A program made the translations under genes and the position numbers. A DNA stretch of 14,364 bases from Spirochaetales bacterium (lineage in GTDB: Bacteria; Spirochaetota; Spirochaetia; SZUA-6; DRHE01), in contig JAFGQJ010000259.1 of NCBI GenBank assembly GCA_016935715.1, positions 1 to 14,364 on the forward strand. Reading direction: 5' to 3'. This document shows, in pieces, positions 7,795-14,364 of the stretch (its first letter is position 1; each line of letters starts with the position of its first letter). The notes beneath the pieces are model-generated. The model was not told the origin of the DNA. It did no database searches and was given only the letters and a program-made list of their open reading frames with translations.

Positions 7795-7860
7795 GATCCG
7801 GTTGGCAATACCATAACCGGCAATCCCCTATTGAAATTTCATGCAGCGAGCGTCCGGCGC

Positions 7861-7890
7861 TTGTCTTTCTGCGCATTTTTCCGTTATATT
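7861..7890 (+). promoter_or_regulatory. Candidate promoter of prfC
   Basis: TTGTCT (7861-7866) and TATATT (7885-7890) with an 18-base spacer sit in a locally AT-rich patch. Transcription would start near 7897, giving a leader of about 178 bases before the prfC ATG. Confidence 0.4.
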
Positions 7891-8074
7891 TACCCGGCAT
7901 GAAGCCCGCTCCGATCTGAGAACCATCCTCTGTTTTTCCACAGTCACCCGGATTCATCGGCAAAACGACGCGCCTTCGCGATGATTTACCGCAGACGGGA
8001 AGCAGCGCCTGCCGATGGATTGATGTGGATCGGGCCGATACGGATCGGAGTTCACAGAGGCAGGAAACAAGAGT

Positions 8075-9706
8075 ATGAGCCTGAATGGAGAGATTCAAAG
8101 GCGACGCACTTTCGCCATAATCAGTCATCCCGACGCAGGGAAGACCACCCTGACCGAGAAGCTGCTGCTGTTCGGCGGCGGCATCCGCCAGGCCGGGGCG
8201 GTGAAATCCAACAAGATCCGGCGTACCACCACCTCGGACTTCATGGAGATCGAGCGCCAGCGGGGCATCTCGGTTTCCACTGCTGTCATGAGCTTCGAGT
8301 ACGGCGGCCGACTGATCAACATTCTGGATACCCCGGGCCACAAGGACTTCGCCGAGGACACCTACCGCACCCTGACCGCGGTGGACAGCGTCATCCTGGT
8401 TGTGGACAGCGTGAAGGGTGTGGAGGAGCAGACAGAGAAGCTAATGAAGGTCTGCCGTCTGCGCCGCACTCCGGTGATCGTGTTCATCAATAAGCTGGAC
8501 CGGGAGGGCAAGCGGCCCCTGGAGCTGATCGACGAGCTGGACAACAAGCTGAACATCAAGGTGCGACCCCTGTCCTGGCCGGTCGGCAGTGGAAGCGACT
8601 TCAAGGGCGTATACAACCTTCACGATCGGAATCTCTACCTCTTTCATCCGGGCAAGACCGTCGTGGAGCGGGAGCGCCGGCTGTTCGAAAACCTGGATGA
8701 TCCGCTCCTTGATACGGCACTCGGCCGGGAGGCGACAAGACTGCGGGAGGCCGTAGAGCTGATCGAAGGCGTCTACGAACCGTTCTCTCCCGCCGAGTAC
8801 CTGGCCGGGCGGGTGGCCCCGGTGTTCTTCGGCAGCGCCCTCAACAACTTCGGGGTGCGGGAGCTGCTGGAGACCTTCCTGCGCATTGCCCCGCCGCCGG
8901 TGGAGCGGAAGGCCGACAAACGCCGGGTCGCCCCCCACGAGGAACATTTCAGCGGATTCGTGTTCAAGATCCACGCCAATCTCGACCCCCGCCACCGCGA
9001 CCGTATCGCCTTTCTGCGGGTATGCTCCGGCCGCTTCCAGCGCTACAAACCCTTCCGCCACGTGCGCCTGGGCAAGCACGTGCGCTTCTCCACGGCCTAC
9101 AGCTTCATGGCTCGGGAGAAGAACATGGTCGAGGAGGCCTACCCGGGCGACGTGATCGGCCTGTACGACCGCGGGGATTTCAAGATCGGCGATACGCTGA
9201 CCGAGGGAGAGGAGCTCACGTTCCACGGCATCCCCAATTTCTCCCCGGAGCTGTTCAAAGAGGTGGTCAATACCGATCCCCTGCGCCACAAGCAGCTGGA
9301 CAGCGGTATCCGGCAGCTGACGGAGGAGGGTGTGGCCCAGCTGTTCGTCCAGAACAGCGGTCGGCGCAGGATCGTGGGTGCCGTGGGGGCGCTGCAGTTC
9401 GACATCATCCAGCACCGCCTGGTCCACGAATACGGCGCCGCCTGCAGGATGGAGACGCTGCCCTATGCCCGGGCCTGCTGGATCACCTCTCGGGAACCCG
9501 CCGCTATCACCCGCTTCAGGCGCTTCAACGAAGCGGAGATCGCCACCGACAGGGAGGGGAAACTGGTATACCTGGCCGAGTCGGAGTGGAGCCTTCGCGG
9601 CGTGATGGAGCGCTACCCTGAGGTGGACTTCCACTTCACCTCCGAGCTGGACGGAAGCGAAGGCCGGACCGGGCTGCCGCAGTGGCAGGCCGCAGGGGGA
9701 CGCTGA
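8075..9706 (+). CDS. prfC: Peptide chain release factor 3
   Basis: RF3 is the ribosomal translational GTPase that removes RF1/RF2 after peptide release. The protein is 543 aa, near the usual 530. GTPase motifs are intact: SHPDAGKTT (17-25, G1), RGIS (63-66, G2), DTPGHKDF (85-92, G3) and NKLD (139-142, G4). RF3-specific stretches follow, including EDTYRTLTAVD, VFFGSALNNFGV, FKIHANLDPRHRDR, VEEAYPGD and GIPNFSPELFK, which distinguish it from EF-G. The ATG at 8075 has AGGA nine bases upstream (8062-8065). It is transcribed alone and converges with the MFS gene 26 bases downstream. No defects are seen. Confidence 0.97.
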   Translation: MSLNGEIQRRRTFAIISHPDAGKTTLTEKLLLFGGGIRQAGAVKSNKIRRTTTSDFMEIERQRGISVSTAVMSFEYGGRLINILDTPGHKDFAEDTYRTLTAVDSVILVVDSVKGVEEQTEKLMKVCRLRRTPVIVFINKLDREGKRPLELIDELDNKLNIKVRPLSWPVGSGSDFKGVYNLHDRNLYLFHPGKTVVERERRLFENLDDPLLDTALGREATRLREAVELIEGVYEPFSPAEYLAGRVAPVFFGSALNNFGVRELLETFLRIAPPPVERKADKRRVAPHEEHFSGFVFKIHANLDPRHRDRIAFLRVCSGRFQRYKPFRHVRLGKHVRFSTAYSFMAREKNMVEEAYPGDVIGLYDRGDFKIGDTLTEGEELTFHGIPNFSPELFKEVVNTDPLRHKQLDSGIRQLTEEGVAQLFVQNSGRRRIVGAVGALQFDIIQHRLVHEYGAACRMETLPYARACWITSREPAAITRFRRFNEAEIATDREGKLVYLAESEWSLRGVMERYPEVDFHFTSELDGSEGRTGLPQWQAAGGR

Positions 9707-9732
9707 TCACCAGGCAGCGACGATCCTGCCGA

Positions 9733-11025
9733 TCAGTAGTCGCGGTCGTAGCCCAGCAGAGCGAACGCGAACAGGCCGGCCGCCGCTGCGAAGGAAAAGA
9801 CCGCGCCGGAGGCATATCCGTGACCCAGCTTCAACAGCAGGCTGAATACGTACGGGCCGGCGGCACTGCCGGCCGTCATCCAGGCCATGGCATATCCGGT
9901 GACAGCCCCCAGGTGGGAAAGCCCGAAATAACGAGGCCAGGCTATGGCCACGTTGATGCTGAACATCGCCGAGATTATGCCATGGCCCAGGATTATCAGT
10001 AACGCCGGCCATCCCGGTCCCAGGAAGAACAGGCCTGCAGAGCCCAGCATCAGTCCCGCCAGCTGTAACAGACAGAAATACTTGAGCTTCACGAAGTCGC
10101 TCAGATAGCTGCCCAGCATCTGGAGGGTGACAGCCACCACGGAGGCGGGCAGAAAGATGCCTACGGCCTGCTCCCGTGGGAGGCCGGAGAGCTCGAAGAT
10201 CGAGATCACGTGAAAGGTGAAGGCTGTCGTTACCAGCCCCGACAGGGATAGGGTCAGCGTGAAGATCCAGAAGACCCGGGTCCGCAGGGCTTCGGCGCGG
10301 GTGAGGTCCCGTTGCGGATGAGCCCTGATCCTGGAAGCCTTTGGCTGCGGCGTGTGCAGCTTTCCGTCGGGGATCAGGCCGTAGCGGGCCGGCTCCTCCC
10401 GGTAAACGAGCAGGACGAAGCCGGTAAAAACAGCACAGATCGCGGCCAGCATCCTGTACGCCCCCCGCCACCCCCAGCTCCCGATGAACCCGTCCAGCAG
10501 CCTCGGCGCGTAGGAGAAACCGAAGGAAGTGGCCACCCCCAGGAAGCCGTTGGCCAGCCCGCGCCGCCGATCGAACCATTTCATCACCATGTTGCGGGAG
10601 ACCATGGTCAGCACCCCCTGTCCGGCGAAGCGCAGGGCGAAGAAGGAGACGGTGATGGCTGCAAGGGCTCCCAGGCCCCTCGCACCTGTACCGACCGCGG
10701 ACAGGTTCAGCAGCACGGCTCCCAGGATCACGGCCGCCGCGGTCCCGAGGATCCTGGCGCCCCAGCGATCATAGAGCCTCCCGGCGAAGGACAACAGAGC
10801 GGCGCTGCCGAGGGTGCCCAGCAGGTAGGCAAGGCTGAGCTGAAGACGTTCCAGGCCCAGGGCTTCCAGAAGAAAATCCGTAAACACGGAGACCCCGACG
10901 GTCTGGCCGGGGATGCTCATGATCACGCCGAGGGTGCCGGCGCCGAGCACGACCCAGCCGTAGAAAAAAGGCAGGCGAGCGACGAGCCGCTCTCTCAAAG
11001 GAGGCGCTTGCGGAATGTCGGGCAT
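9733..11025 (-). CDS. Major facilitator superfamily transporter
   Basis: This is a 12-helix inner-membrane secondary transporter of 430 aa from the chosen start. The MFS loop motif after helix 2 is present as AGRLYDRWGAR, with FFYGWVV opening helix 1 and WFDRRRGLANG between helices 4 and 5; this pattern is common in the oxalate/formate and monocarboxylate-like branch. The substrate cannot be told from sequence. The frame is open up to an ATG at 11085, but the ATG at 11025 gives the usual MPDIPQAPP-type short cytoplasmic tail before helix 1. Neither start has a convincing ribosome site. A weak -10-like TATCGT ends six bases before the 11025 ATG, with only TTTCCC as a -35. It stands alone, convergent with prfC. 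Confidence 0.9.
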   Translation of the reverse strand: MPDIPQAPPLRERLVARLPFFYGWVVLGAGTLGVIMSIPGQTVGVSVFTDFLLEALGLERLQLSLAYLLGTLGSAALLSFAGRLYDRWGARILGTAAAVILGAVLLNLSAVGTGARGLGALAAITVSFFALRFAGQGVLTMVSRNMVMKWFDRRRGLANGFLGVATSFGFSYAPRLLDGFIGSWGWRGAYRMLAAICAVFTGFVLLVYREEPARYGLIPDGKLHTPQPKASRIRAHPQRDLTRAEALRTRVFWIFTLTLSLSGLVTTAFTFHVISIFELSGLPREQAVGIFLPASVVAVTLQMLGSYLSDFVKLKYFCLLQLAGLMLGSAGLFFLGPGWPALLIILGHGIISAMFSINVAIAWPRYFGLSHLGAVTGYAMAWMTAGSAAGPYVFSLLLKLGHGYASGAVFSFAAAAGLFAFALLGYDRDY

Positions 11026-11194
11026 GGCTACACGATAGCAAAACCGAAGCCCCTGGGAAACCCCTGCCGGCCTCATTCCCGTCATCCGGGCAAGAAAACT
11101 GCGGATCCACCGCTCCCTGACGCCTCAGGTGTCGCGCACGCGGGGGGTACGGTACTGGAGGAGCTCTCGCATCAGAATCGTGAGGTGGTACGGT

Positions 11195-11224
11195 GTGTCT
11201 CCCAAGCCCTCCGTCATGAGACAC
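11195..11224. repeat. 7-bp inverted repeat (hairpin)
   Basis: GTGTCTC (11195-11201) and GAGACAC (11218-11224) are perfect complements around a 16-base loop. No U-tract follows on either strand, so it is not a standard terminator. Its role is unknown and chance is possible. Confidence 0.35.
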
Positions 11225-11363
11225 CGAGGCGGTGCTGGAACAACCCTGCGACGGCCCCTCCCACCTCCCGGTCTCAGGCAAGCTCGCCCGCCCGCGCCGG
11301 ACCCCTCAGGCTCGCCCTATCCGCCTTCTGAGAAGACTGCTGACCCCGCTTAGACTTGGTAAC

Positions 11364-11402
11364 TCCGAGCTCGGAAGCTTGACCCATGGTGCCACTTCCG
11401 AG
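11364..11402 (+). promoter_or_regulatory. Operator-like cluster of TCCGAG half-sites
   Basis: A perfect 12-bp palindrome TCCGAGCTCGGA (11364-11375) is followed by a further TCCGAG at 11397-11402. The latter start lies 33 bases, about three helical turns, from the first. CTCGGAAG (11370-11377) and CTTCCGAG (11395-11402) also form an 8-bp inverted repeat. The arms abut the -35 on one side and the -10 on the other. A bound regulator would block the promoter. The downstream winged-helix protein is an obvious candidate for autoregulation (inference). Confidence 0.5.
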
Positions 11403-11408
11403 TATAAT
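11379..11408 (+). promoter_or_regulatory. Promoter of the AlbA_2-hsdM-ORF6N operon
   Basis: TTGACC (11379-11384) and perfect TATAAT (11403-11408) with an 18-base spacer. Nine bases separate the -10 from the ATG at 11418, predicting a leaderless or nearly leaderless transcript. No Shine-Dalgarno is visible before that ATG. Confidence 0.7.
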
Positions 11409-11417
11409 TCCTAGTAA

Positions 11418-12770
11418 ATGGACCTCCTGGCGCTGCTGAAACGGCCGGAGGGCAAGACCCTCGAGTTCAAACGTGACCTGTCCAGCCCCGACGGGGCGCT
11501 GAAGACGATCGTGGCATTTGCGAACACGGCAGGGGGCACCCTGCTGGTCGGCGTGGAGAACAAGAGCGGCCATGTCCGTGGTGTGACCCAGCCGCTCGAT
11601 CTGGAGGAACGGCTGGCCAACCTGATCAGCGATCAGGTCGCTCCCCGCCTCGTGCCGGAGATCGAGATCCTGCCCTGGCGCCGCGCGCTGACCCTGGCTG
11701 TGCAGATCTACCCGAGCTCGACGCGGCCGCACTACCTCAAGCGGGAGGGGCCTCAGGAGGGCGTCTACGTGCGGGTGGGTTCGACCAACAGGCGTGCTGA
11801 CCTCGAGATGATCGAAGAGCTTCACCGCTTCAGCCAAGGCGAGGCTCTCGACGAGCAGCCGATGCCGCACCTGGACTCGGAAGCCCTGGACTTCCGAGCC
11901 GCTTCCGAGTCTTTCGCCACAGTACGCAAGCTGACCCGCAGCGACCTCGAGACCCTGCGACTCCTGGCTGACCACCAGGGACGGAAGGTGCCCACCGTGG
12001 GCGGGATACTACTGTTCGGGCGGGAACGCGATCGGCACTTCCCGGACGCCTGGATCCAGGCGGGACGGTTTCGGGGCGCCGACAAGAGCCGGATCGTGGA
12101 TGGCACCGAGATCCGGTTCTACCCTGTTCAGGCCATCGAAGCGGCGATCGCCTTCGTCGAGAAGCACTCCACGCACGGAGCCGAAATCGGCCAGGTCCGC
12201 CGTCAGGAACGCTGGAATCTGCCGCCGGTGGCCGTGCGGGAGGCGGTGATCAACGCGGTGACACACACCGACTACGCCCAGCGGGGCGCCCCCATTCGTG
12301 TCTCTATTTTCGACGACCGCCTGGAGGTGGAGAACCCGGGGCTTCTGCCTTTTGGGCTCACGATCGAAGACCTGCATCGTGGCATCTCCAAGCTCCGGAA
12401 CCGTGTGATCGGACGCGTCTTCCACCTCCTCGGCCTGATCGAACAGTGGGGCAGCGGCGTGCAGCGCATGAGCGCAGCCTGCCGCGAAATGGGGCTGGCG
12501 CCTCCCCTGCTCGAGGAGATCGCGACACGCTTTCGCGTTACGATCTTTACCGAGCGGGTAGGCACTCCGGCCCTAGATGAAACCGATCAGGCTATCATGG
12601 ACGCGCTGGCCCGCGGCGAAGGCCTGCTGACCAGCGAGATCGCGAGGAGGATCGGCCTGAGCCCGCGCGCCACGCGCACGCGGCTCGCCCGACTGGTCGG
12701 CAGCGGGCTCGTCCGCGAGGTCGGGACGGGGCCGCAGGACCCGAAGCGGCGCTACTTCCGGGTGGAGTGA
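11418..12770 (+). CDS. AlbA_2 (Schlafen-like) / ATPase / winged-helix protein, COG2865 type
   Basis: The product (450 aa) belongs to the group often mislabelled RecG-like helicase. An N-terminal AlbA_2 domain (about 8-130) carries GKTLEFKRDL, FANTAGGTLLVGVE and GVYVRVGSTNRRAD. A GHKL-type ATPase module (HATPase_c_4) follows with REAVINAVTHTDY (Glu275, Asn279), IFDDRLEVENPG and GLIEQWGSGVQRM. A C-terminal winged helix (about 388-436, EIARRIGLSPRATRTRLARL) suggests DNA binding. Such proteins are usually treated as transcriptional regulators and are frequent beside restriction systems. It opens the operon, follows an operator-like promoter, and ends 17 bases before the chosen hsdM start. The ATG at 11418 has no ribosome site, consistent with leaderless translation. 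The family is secure; the role as autoregulator of the cassette is inferred. Confidence 0.9.
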   Translation: MDLLALLKRPEGKTLEFKRDLSSPDGALKTIVAFANTAGGTLLVGVENKSGHVRGVTQPLDLEERLANLISDQVAPRLVPEIEILPWRRALTLAVQIYPSSTRPHYLKREGPQEGVYVRVGSTNRRADLEMIEELHRFSQGEALDEQPMPHLDSEALDFRAASESFATVRKLTRSDLETLRLLADHQGRKVPTVGGILLFGRERDRHFPDAWIQAGRFRGADKSRIVDGTEIRFYPVQAIEAAIAFVEKHSTHGAEIGQVRRQERWNLPPVAVREAVINAVTHTDYAQRGAPIRVSIFDDRLEVENPGLLPFGLTIEDLHRGISKLRNRVIGRVFHLLGLIEQWGSGVQRMSAACREMGLAPPLLEEIATRFRVTIFTERVGTPALDETDQAIMDALARGEGLLTSEIARRIGLSPRATRTRLARLVGSGLVREVGTGPQDPKRRYFRVE

Positions 12771-12787
12771 AGGACACGAGGGTGGCG

Positions 12788-14101
12788 ATGGCGAAACAGA
12801 AGAACGACGGAGCGACGATCGACTACGAAGCGCAGCTCTGGCAGATGGACGACGCCATGGCCGGCATCGAGCGGGACAACCCGACCCTCAAGGGCGTCCT
12901 GGCCAAGGACTACGCCCGCCCGGCCCTCGACAAGGAGCGGTTCGGCAGGCTCATCGATCTGATCAGCAACATCCGAGTGGGCGACCAGGAGGCCCGCGCC
13001 AAGGACGTGCTCGGACGGGTCTACGGGTACTTACTCTCGCAGTTCGCGAGCGCCGAAGGCAAGAAGGGCGGCGAGTTCTATACGCCGCGCTGCGTGGTCA
13101 GGCTCCTGGTCGAGATGCTCGAGCCCTATCGGGGCCGCGTGTATGACCCCTGCTGCGGCTCCTCGGGGATGTTCGTGCAGTCGGTGGAGTTCATCCGCGC
13201 CCACGCCACCGGGAACGGCAACGCAGGCACGGCCCGGGCCGACATCGTGGTCTTCGGCCAGGAGTCCAACTACACCACGTGGCGGCTGGCCAAGATGAAC
13301 CTGGCCATCCGCGGCATCGATGGCCTGATCGCCCACGGCGACACCTTCCACAACGACCGGCATCCCGACCTCAAAGCGGACTTCATCCTCGCCAATCCAC
13401 CCTTCAACGTCTCCGACTGGGGCGGCGAGCGCCTGCGCCAGGACAAGCGGTGGAAATACGGCGTCCCTCCCACCGGCAACGCCAACTTCGCCTGGGTCCA
13501 GCACATCGTGCATAACCTGGCGCCGGCGGGAGTGGCCGGTTTCGTGCTGGCCAACGGGTCGATGTCCTCCAACCAGTCCGGCGAGGGGGAGATCCGCAAG
13601 AACCTGACCGAGGCGGACCTGGTTGACTGCATGGTGGCGCTGCCGGACAAGCTCTTCTACTCGGTCCAGATTCCCGCGTGCCTGTGGTTTCTCGCACGCG
13701 ACCGCAAAGACGGCACGTTCCGAGACCGTCGCGGTCAGGTGCTCTTCATCGACGCCCGCAAGCTGGGGAGCATGGTGGACCGCACCCACCGGGAGCTAAC
13801 CGGCGAGGACATTGCCCGCATCGCCGGCGCCTACCACGCCTGGCGCGGCGAGAGGGCGGCGGGCGAATACGCCGACGTGCCGGACTTCTGCAAGAGCGCA
13901 ACACTGGAGGAGATCCGGAAGCACGGCCACGTGCTCACCCCAGGCCGTTACGTCGGCGCTGCGGCGCAGGAGGAGGACGCCGAGCCGTTCAAGCAGAAGA
14001 TGAAGCGGCTCGTGGCCAGCCTGCGCGACCAGCAAGCCGAGGCGGCGAAGCTGGGTGCGGCCATCGCCGCCAACATGAAGGAGCTGGGATATGGCGGGTG
14101 A
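12788..14101 (+). CDS. hsdM: Type I restriction N6-adenine DNA methyltransferase subunit, N-terminally shortened
   Basis: HsdM methylates adenine in the target chosen by HsdS and forms the M2S core of a type I enzyme. The AdoMet motif DPCCGSSGMF (120-129) and catalytic NPPF (203-206) are intact, as are GKKGGEFYTPRCVVRLLVEM, FGQESNYTTWRLAKMNL and ALPDKLFYSVQIPACLWF. The product is only 437 aa, while close relatives are about 500-520. The start IDYEAQLWQM looks like a normal HsdM N-terminus but runs straight into DDAMAGIERDNP, which normally lies about 90 residues further on. Thus most of the HsdM_N helical domain seems lost in frame, and activity is doubtful. ATG 12788 is chosen because GAGGG lies five bases upstream; an in-frame GTG at 12767 overlapping the previous stop is the alternative. 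Confidence 0.93.
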   Translation: MAKQKNDGATIDYEAQLWQMDDAMAGIERDNPTLKGVLAKDYARPALDKERFGRLIDLISNIRVGDQEARAKDVLGRVYGYLLSQFASAEGKKGGEFYTPRCVVRLLVEMLEPYRGRVYDPCCGSSGMFVQSVEFIRAHATGNGNAGTARADIVVFGQESNYTTWRLAKMNLAIRGIDGLIAHGDTFHNDRHPDLKADFILANPPFNVSDWGGERLRQDKRWKYGVPPTGNANFAWVQHIVHNLAPAGVAGFVLANGSMSSNQSGEGEIRKNLTEADLVDCMVALPDKLFYSVQIPACLWFLARDRKDGTFRDRRGQVLFIDARKLGSMVDRTHRELTGEDIARIAGAYHAWRGERAAGEYADVPDFCKSATLEEIRKHGHVLTPGRYVGAAAQEEDAEPFKQKMKRLVASLRDQQAEAAKLGAAIAANMKELGYGG

Positions 14102-14364
14102 ACATATGAGCGTCCCTCCCGAACGCATCCTGTCGCGCATACTCCTTATCCGTGGAGAGAAGGCGATACTCGATGCGGATCTGGCTTCGCTCTATGAGGT
14201 CGAGACGAAAGTCCTGGTCCAGGCGGTCAAGCGTAACATCGAACGGTTCCCGAGCGACTTCATGTTCCAACTGACGAAGCGGGAGTTCGATGACTTGAGG
14301 TCACAATCTGTGACCTCAAGTTGGGGCGGACGGCGCTACCCTCCGTACGCTTTCACGGAGCAAG
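14091..14364 (+). CDS. ORF6N-domain protein, 3' part outside window
   Basis: The first 91 codons match the ORF6N DNA-binding domain found in phage and restriction loci: ILLIRGEKAILDADLASLYE, VETKVLVQAVKRNIERFP, DFMFQLTKREFDDLRSQ, VTSSWGGRRYPPYAFTEQ. The frame is open to the right edge. ATG 14091 is chosen because AAGGAG (14078-14083) lies seven bases upstream; it overlaps the end of hsdM by 11 bases, implying coupled translation. ATG 14106 is the in-frame alternative. ORF6N genes commonly sit between hsdM and hsdS in type I loci; their function is not established. A perfect 13-bp inverted repeat lies in its coding sequence. Confidence 0.9.
   Translation, partial: MAGEHMSVPPERILSRILLIRGEKAILDADLASLYEVETKVLVQAVKRNIERFPSDFMFQLTKREFDDLRSQSVTSSWGGRRYPPYAFTEQ
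14293..14321. repeat. Perfect 13-bp inverted repeat within the ORF6N gene
   Basis: ACTTGAGGTCACA (14293-14305) and TGTGACCTCAAGT (14309-14321) are exact reverse complements around the spacer ATC. It encodes the DLRSQSVTSS stretch of the ORF6N domain. It could be a protein-binding palindrome or an mRNA hairpin near the start of the gene. Confidence 0.85.

Larger units (their letters stand above)
7755..8074. other. Intergenic region between tRNA-Leu and prfC
   Basis: This 320-base divergent stretch holds the tRNA promoter on the minus strand and the likely prfC promoter on the plus strand. The remainder is the long prfC leader, with a six-codon reading frame at 7899-7919 (MKPAPI) that starts at the predicted transcription start and is probably meaningless. 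I see no other RNA gene, repeat or riboswitch in it. Confidence 0.5.
11026..11417. other. Non-coding or decayed junction region
   Basis: This 392-base stretch separates the housekeeping block from the restriction cassette. I recognise no intact gene. A minus-strand frame ending at 11125 reads, from an ATG at 11217, MTEGLGDTPYHLTILM and ends RTPRVRDT; it has natural-looking composition and could be the tail of a lost gene, perhaps of a mobile element, but I cannot name it. A hairpin (11195-11224) and, at the right end, the promoter and palindromes of the AlbA_2 gene are the only other structures. Confidence 0.4.

Noticed and set aside
7899..7919. Six-codon reading frame in the prfC leader (MKPAPI)
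   Set aside because: No ribosome site and no sign of attenuation structure; such short frames are common by chance.
8441..9634. Minus-strand open frame of 397 codons opposite prfC
   Set aside because: Shadow of prfC, which has all GTPase and RF3 motifs.
9707..9732. Possible bidirectional terminator between prfC and the MFS gene (GGCAG/CTGCC)
   Set aside because: Only a 5-bp stem and no T-run on either strand.
12767..12787. GTG at 12767 as hsdM start, overlapping the AlbA_2 stop
   Set aside because: ATG 12788 has GAGGG at ideal spacing and gives the usual MAKQK-type HsdM start. The GTG remains possible as a coupled start.
1..14364. CRISPR array, insertion sequence or intact attachment site
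   Set aside because: No regularly spaced repeats, no transposase or integrase frame and no duplicated tRNA end were seen. The tRNA-Leu is flanked by its own terminator rather than by an integrated element.

Overview
The window is GC-rich bacterial chromosome (about 60% G+C by eye) carrying a run of housekeeping genes followed, from roughly position 11,090, by what looks like the start of an accessory restriction/defence segment. No rRNA is present, so the host must be inferred. The best guess is a spirochaete, because of a MurA with Asp in place of the active-site Cys, an HppA pyrophosphatase, an RF3 and a DjlA-like protein behind two large membrane proteins. This assignment is an inference (about even odds); the MurA loop type also occurs in other phyla.

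Layout. Bases 1-1412 (minus strand) hold the N-terminal two thirds of a membrane-bound ion-translocating pyrophosphatase. A 141-base divergent gap holds one sigma70-type promoter for each direction. Positions 1554-5025 (plus) form a tight three-gene unit: a six-helix membrane protein, a larger membrane protein with TPR repeats, and a TerB/DnaJ (DjlA-like) co-chaperone. It meets murA tail to tail, both stop codons lying in one CTAG. murA (minus, 5022-6305) sits 33 bases downstream of a lipoprotein gene (minus, 6339-7532). Next come an intrinsic terminator, tRNA-Leu(CAG) and its promoter, all on the minus strand. prfC (plus, 8075-9706) and an MFS transporter (minus, 9733-11025) converge.

Positions 11026-11417 are non-coding or decayed. 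They lead into a promoter with a perfect TATAAT and a set of palindromic half-sites, which drives an AlbA_2/ATPase/winged-helix gene (11418-12770), a type I DNA methyltransferase gene hsdM (12788-14101) and the start of an ORF6N-domain gene (14091 to the window edge). The three genes are packed as one operon. hsdS and hsdR would be expected beyond the edge.

The points most worth following are: HsdM appears to have lost most of its N-terminal HsdM_N domain by a short in-frame deletion; the AlbA_2 gene has an operator-like promoter and probably a leaderless transcript; ORF6N carries a perfect 13-bp inverted repeat inside its coding sequence; and the two membrane proteins at 1554-4256 look like a remote LptF/LptG-type pair, one with a TPR insertion. 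Domain names rest on motif reading only; no database search was possible.
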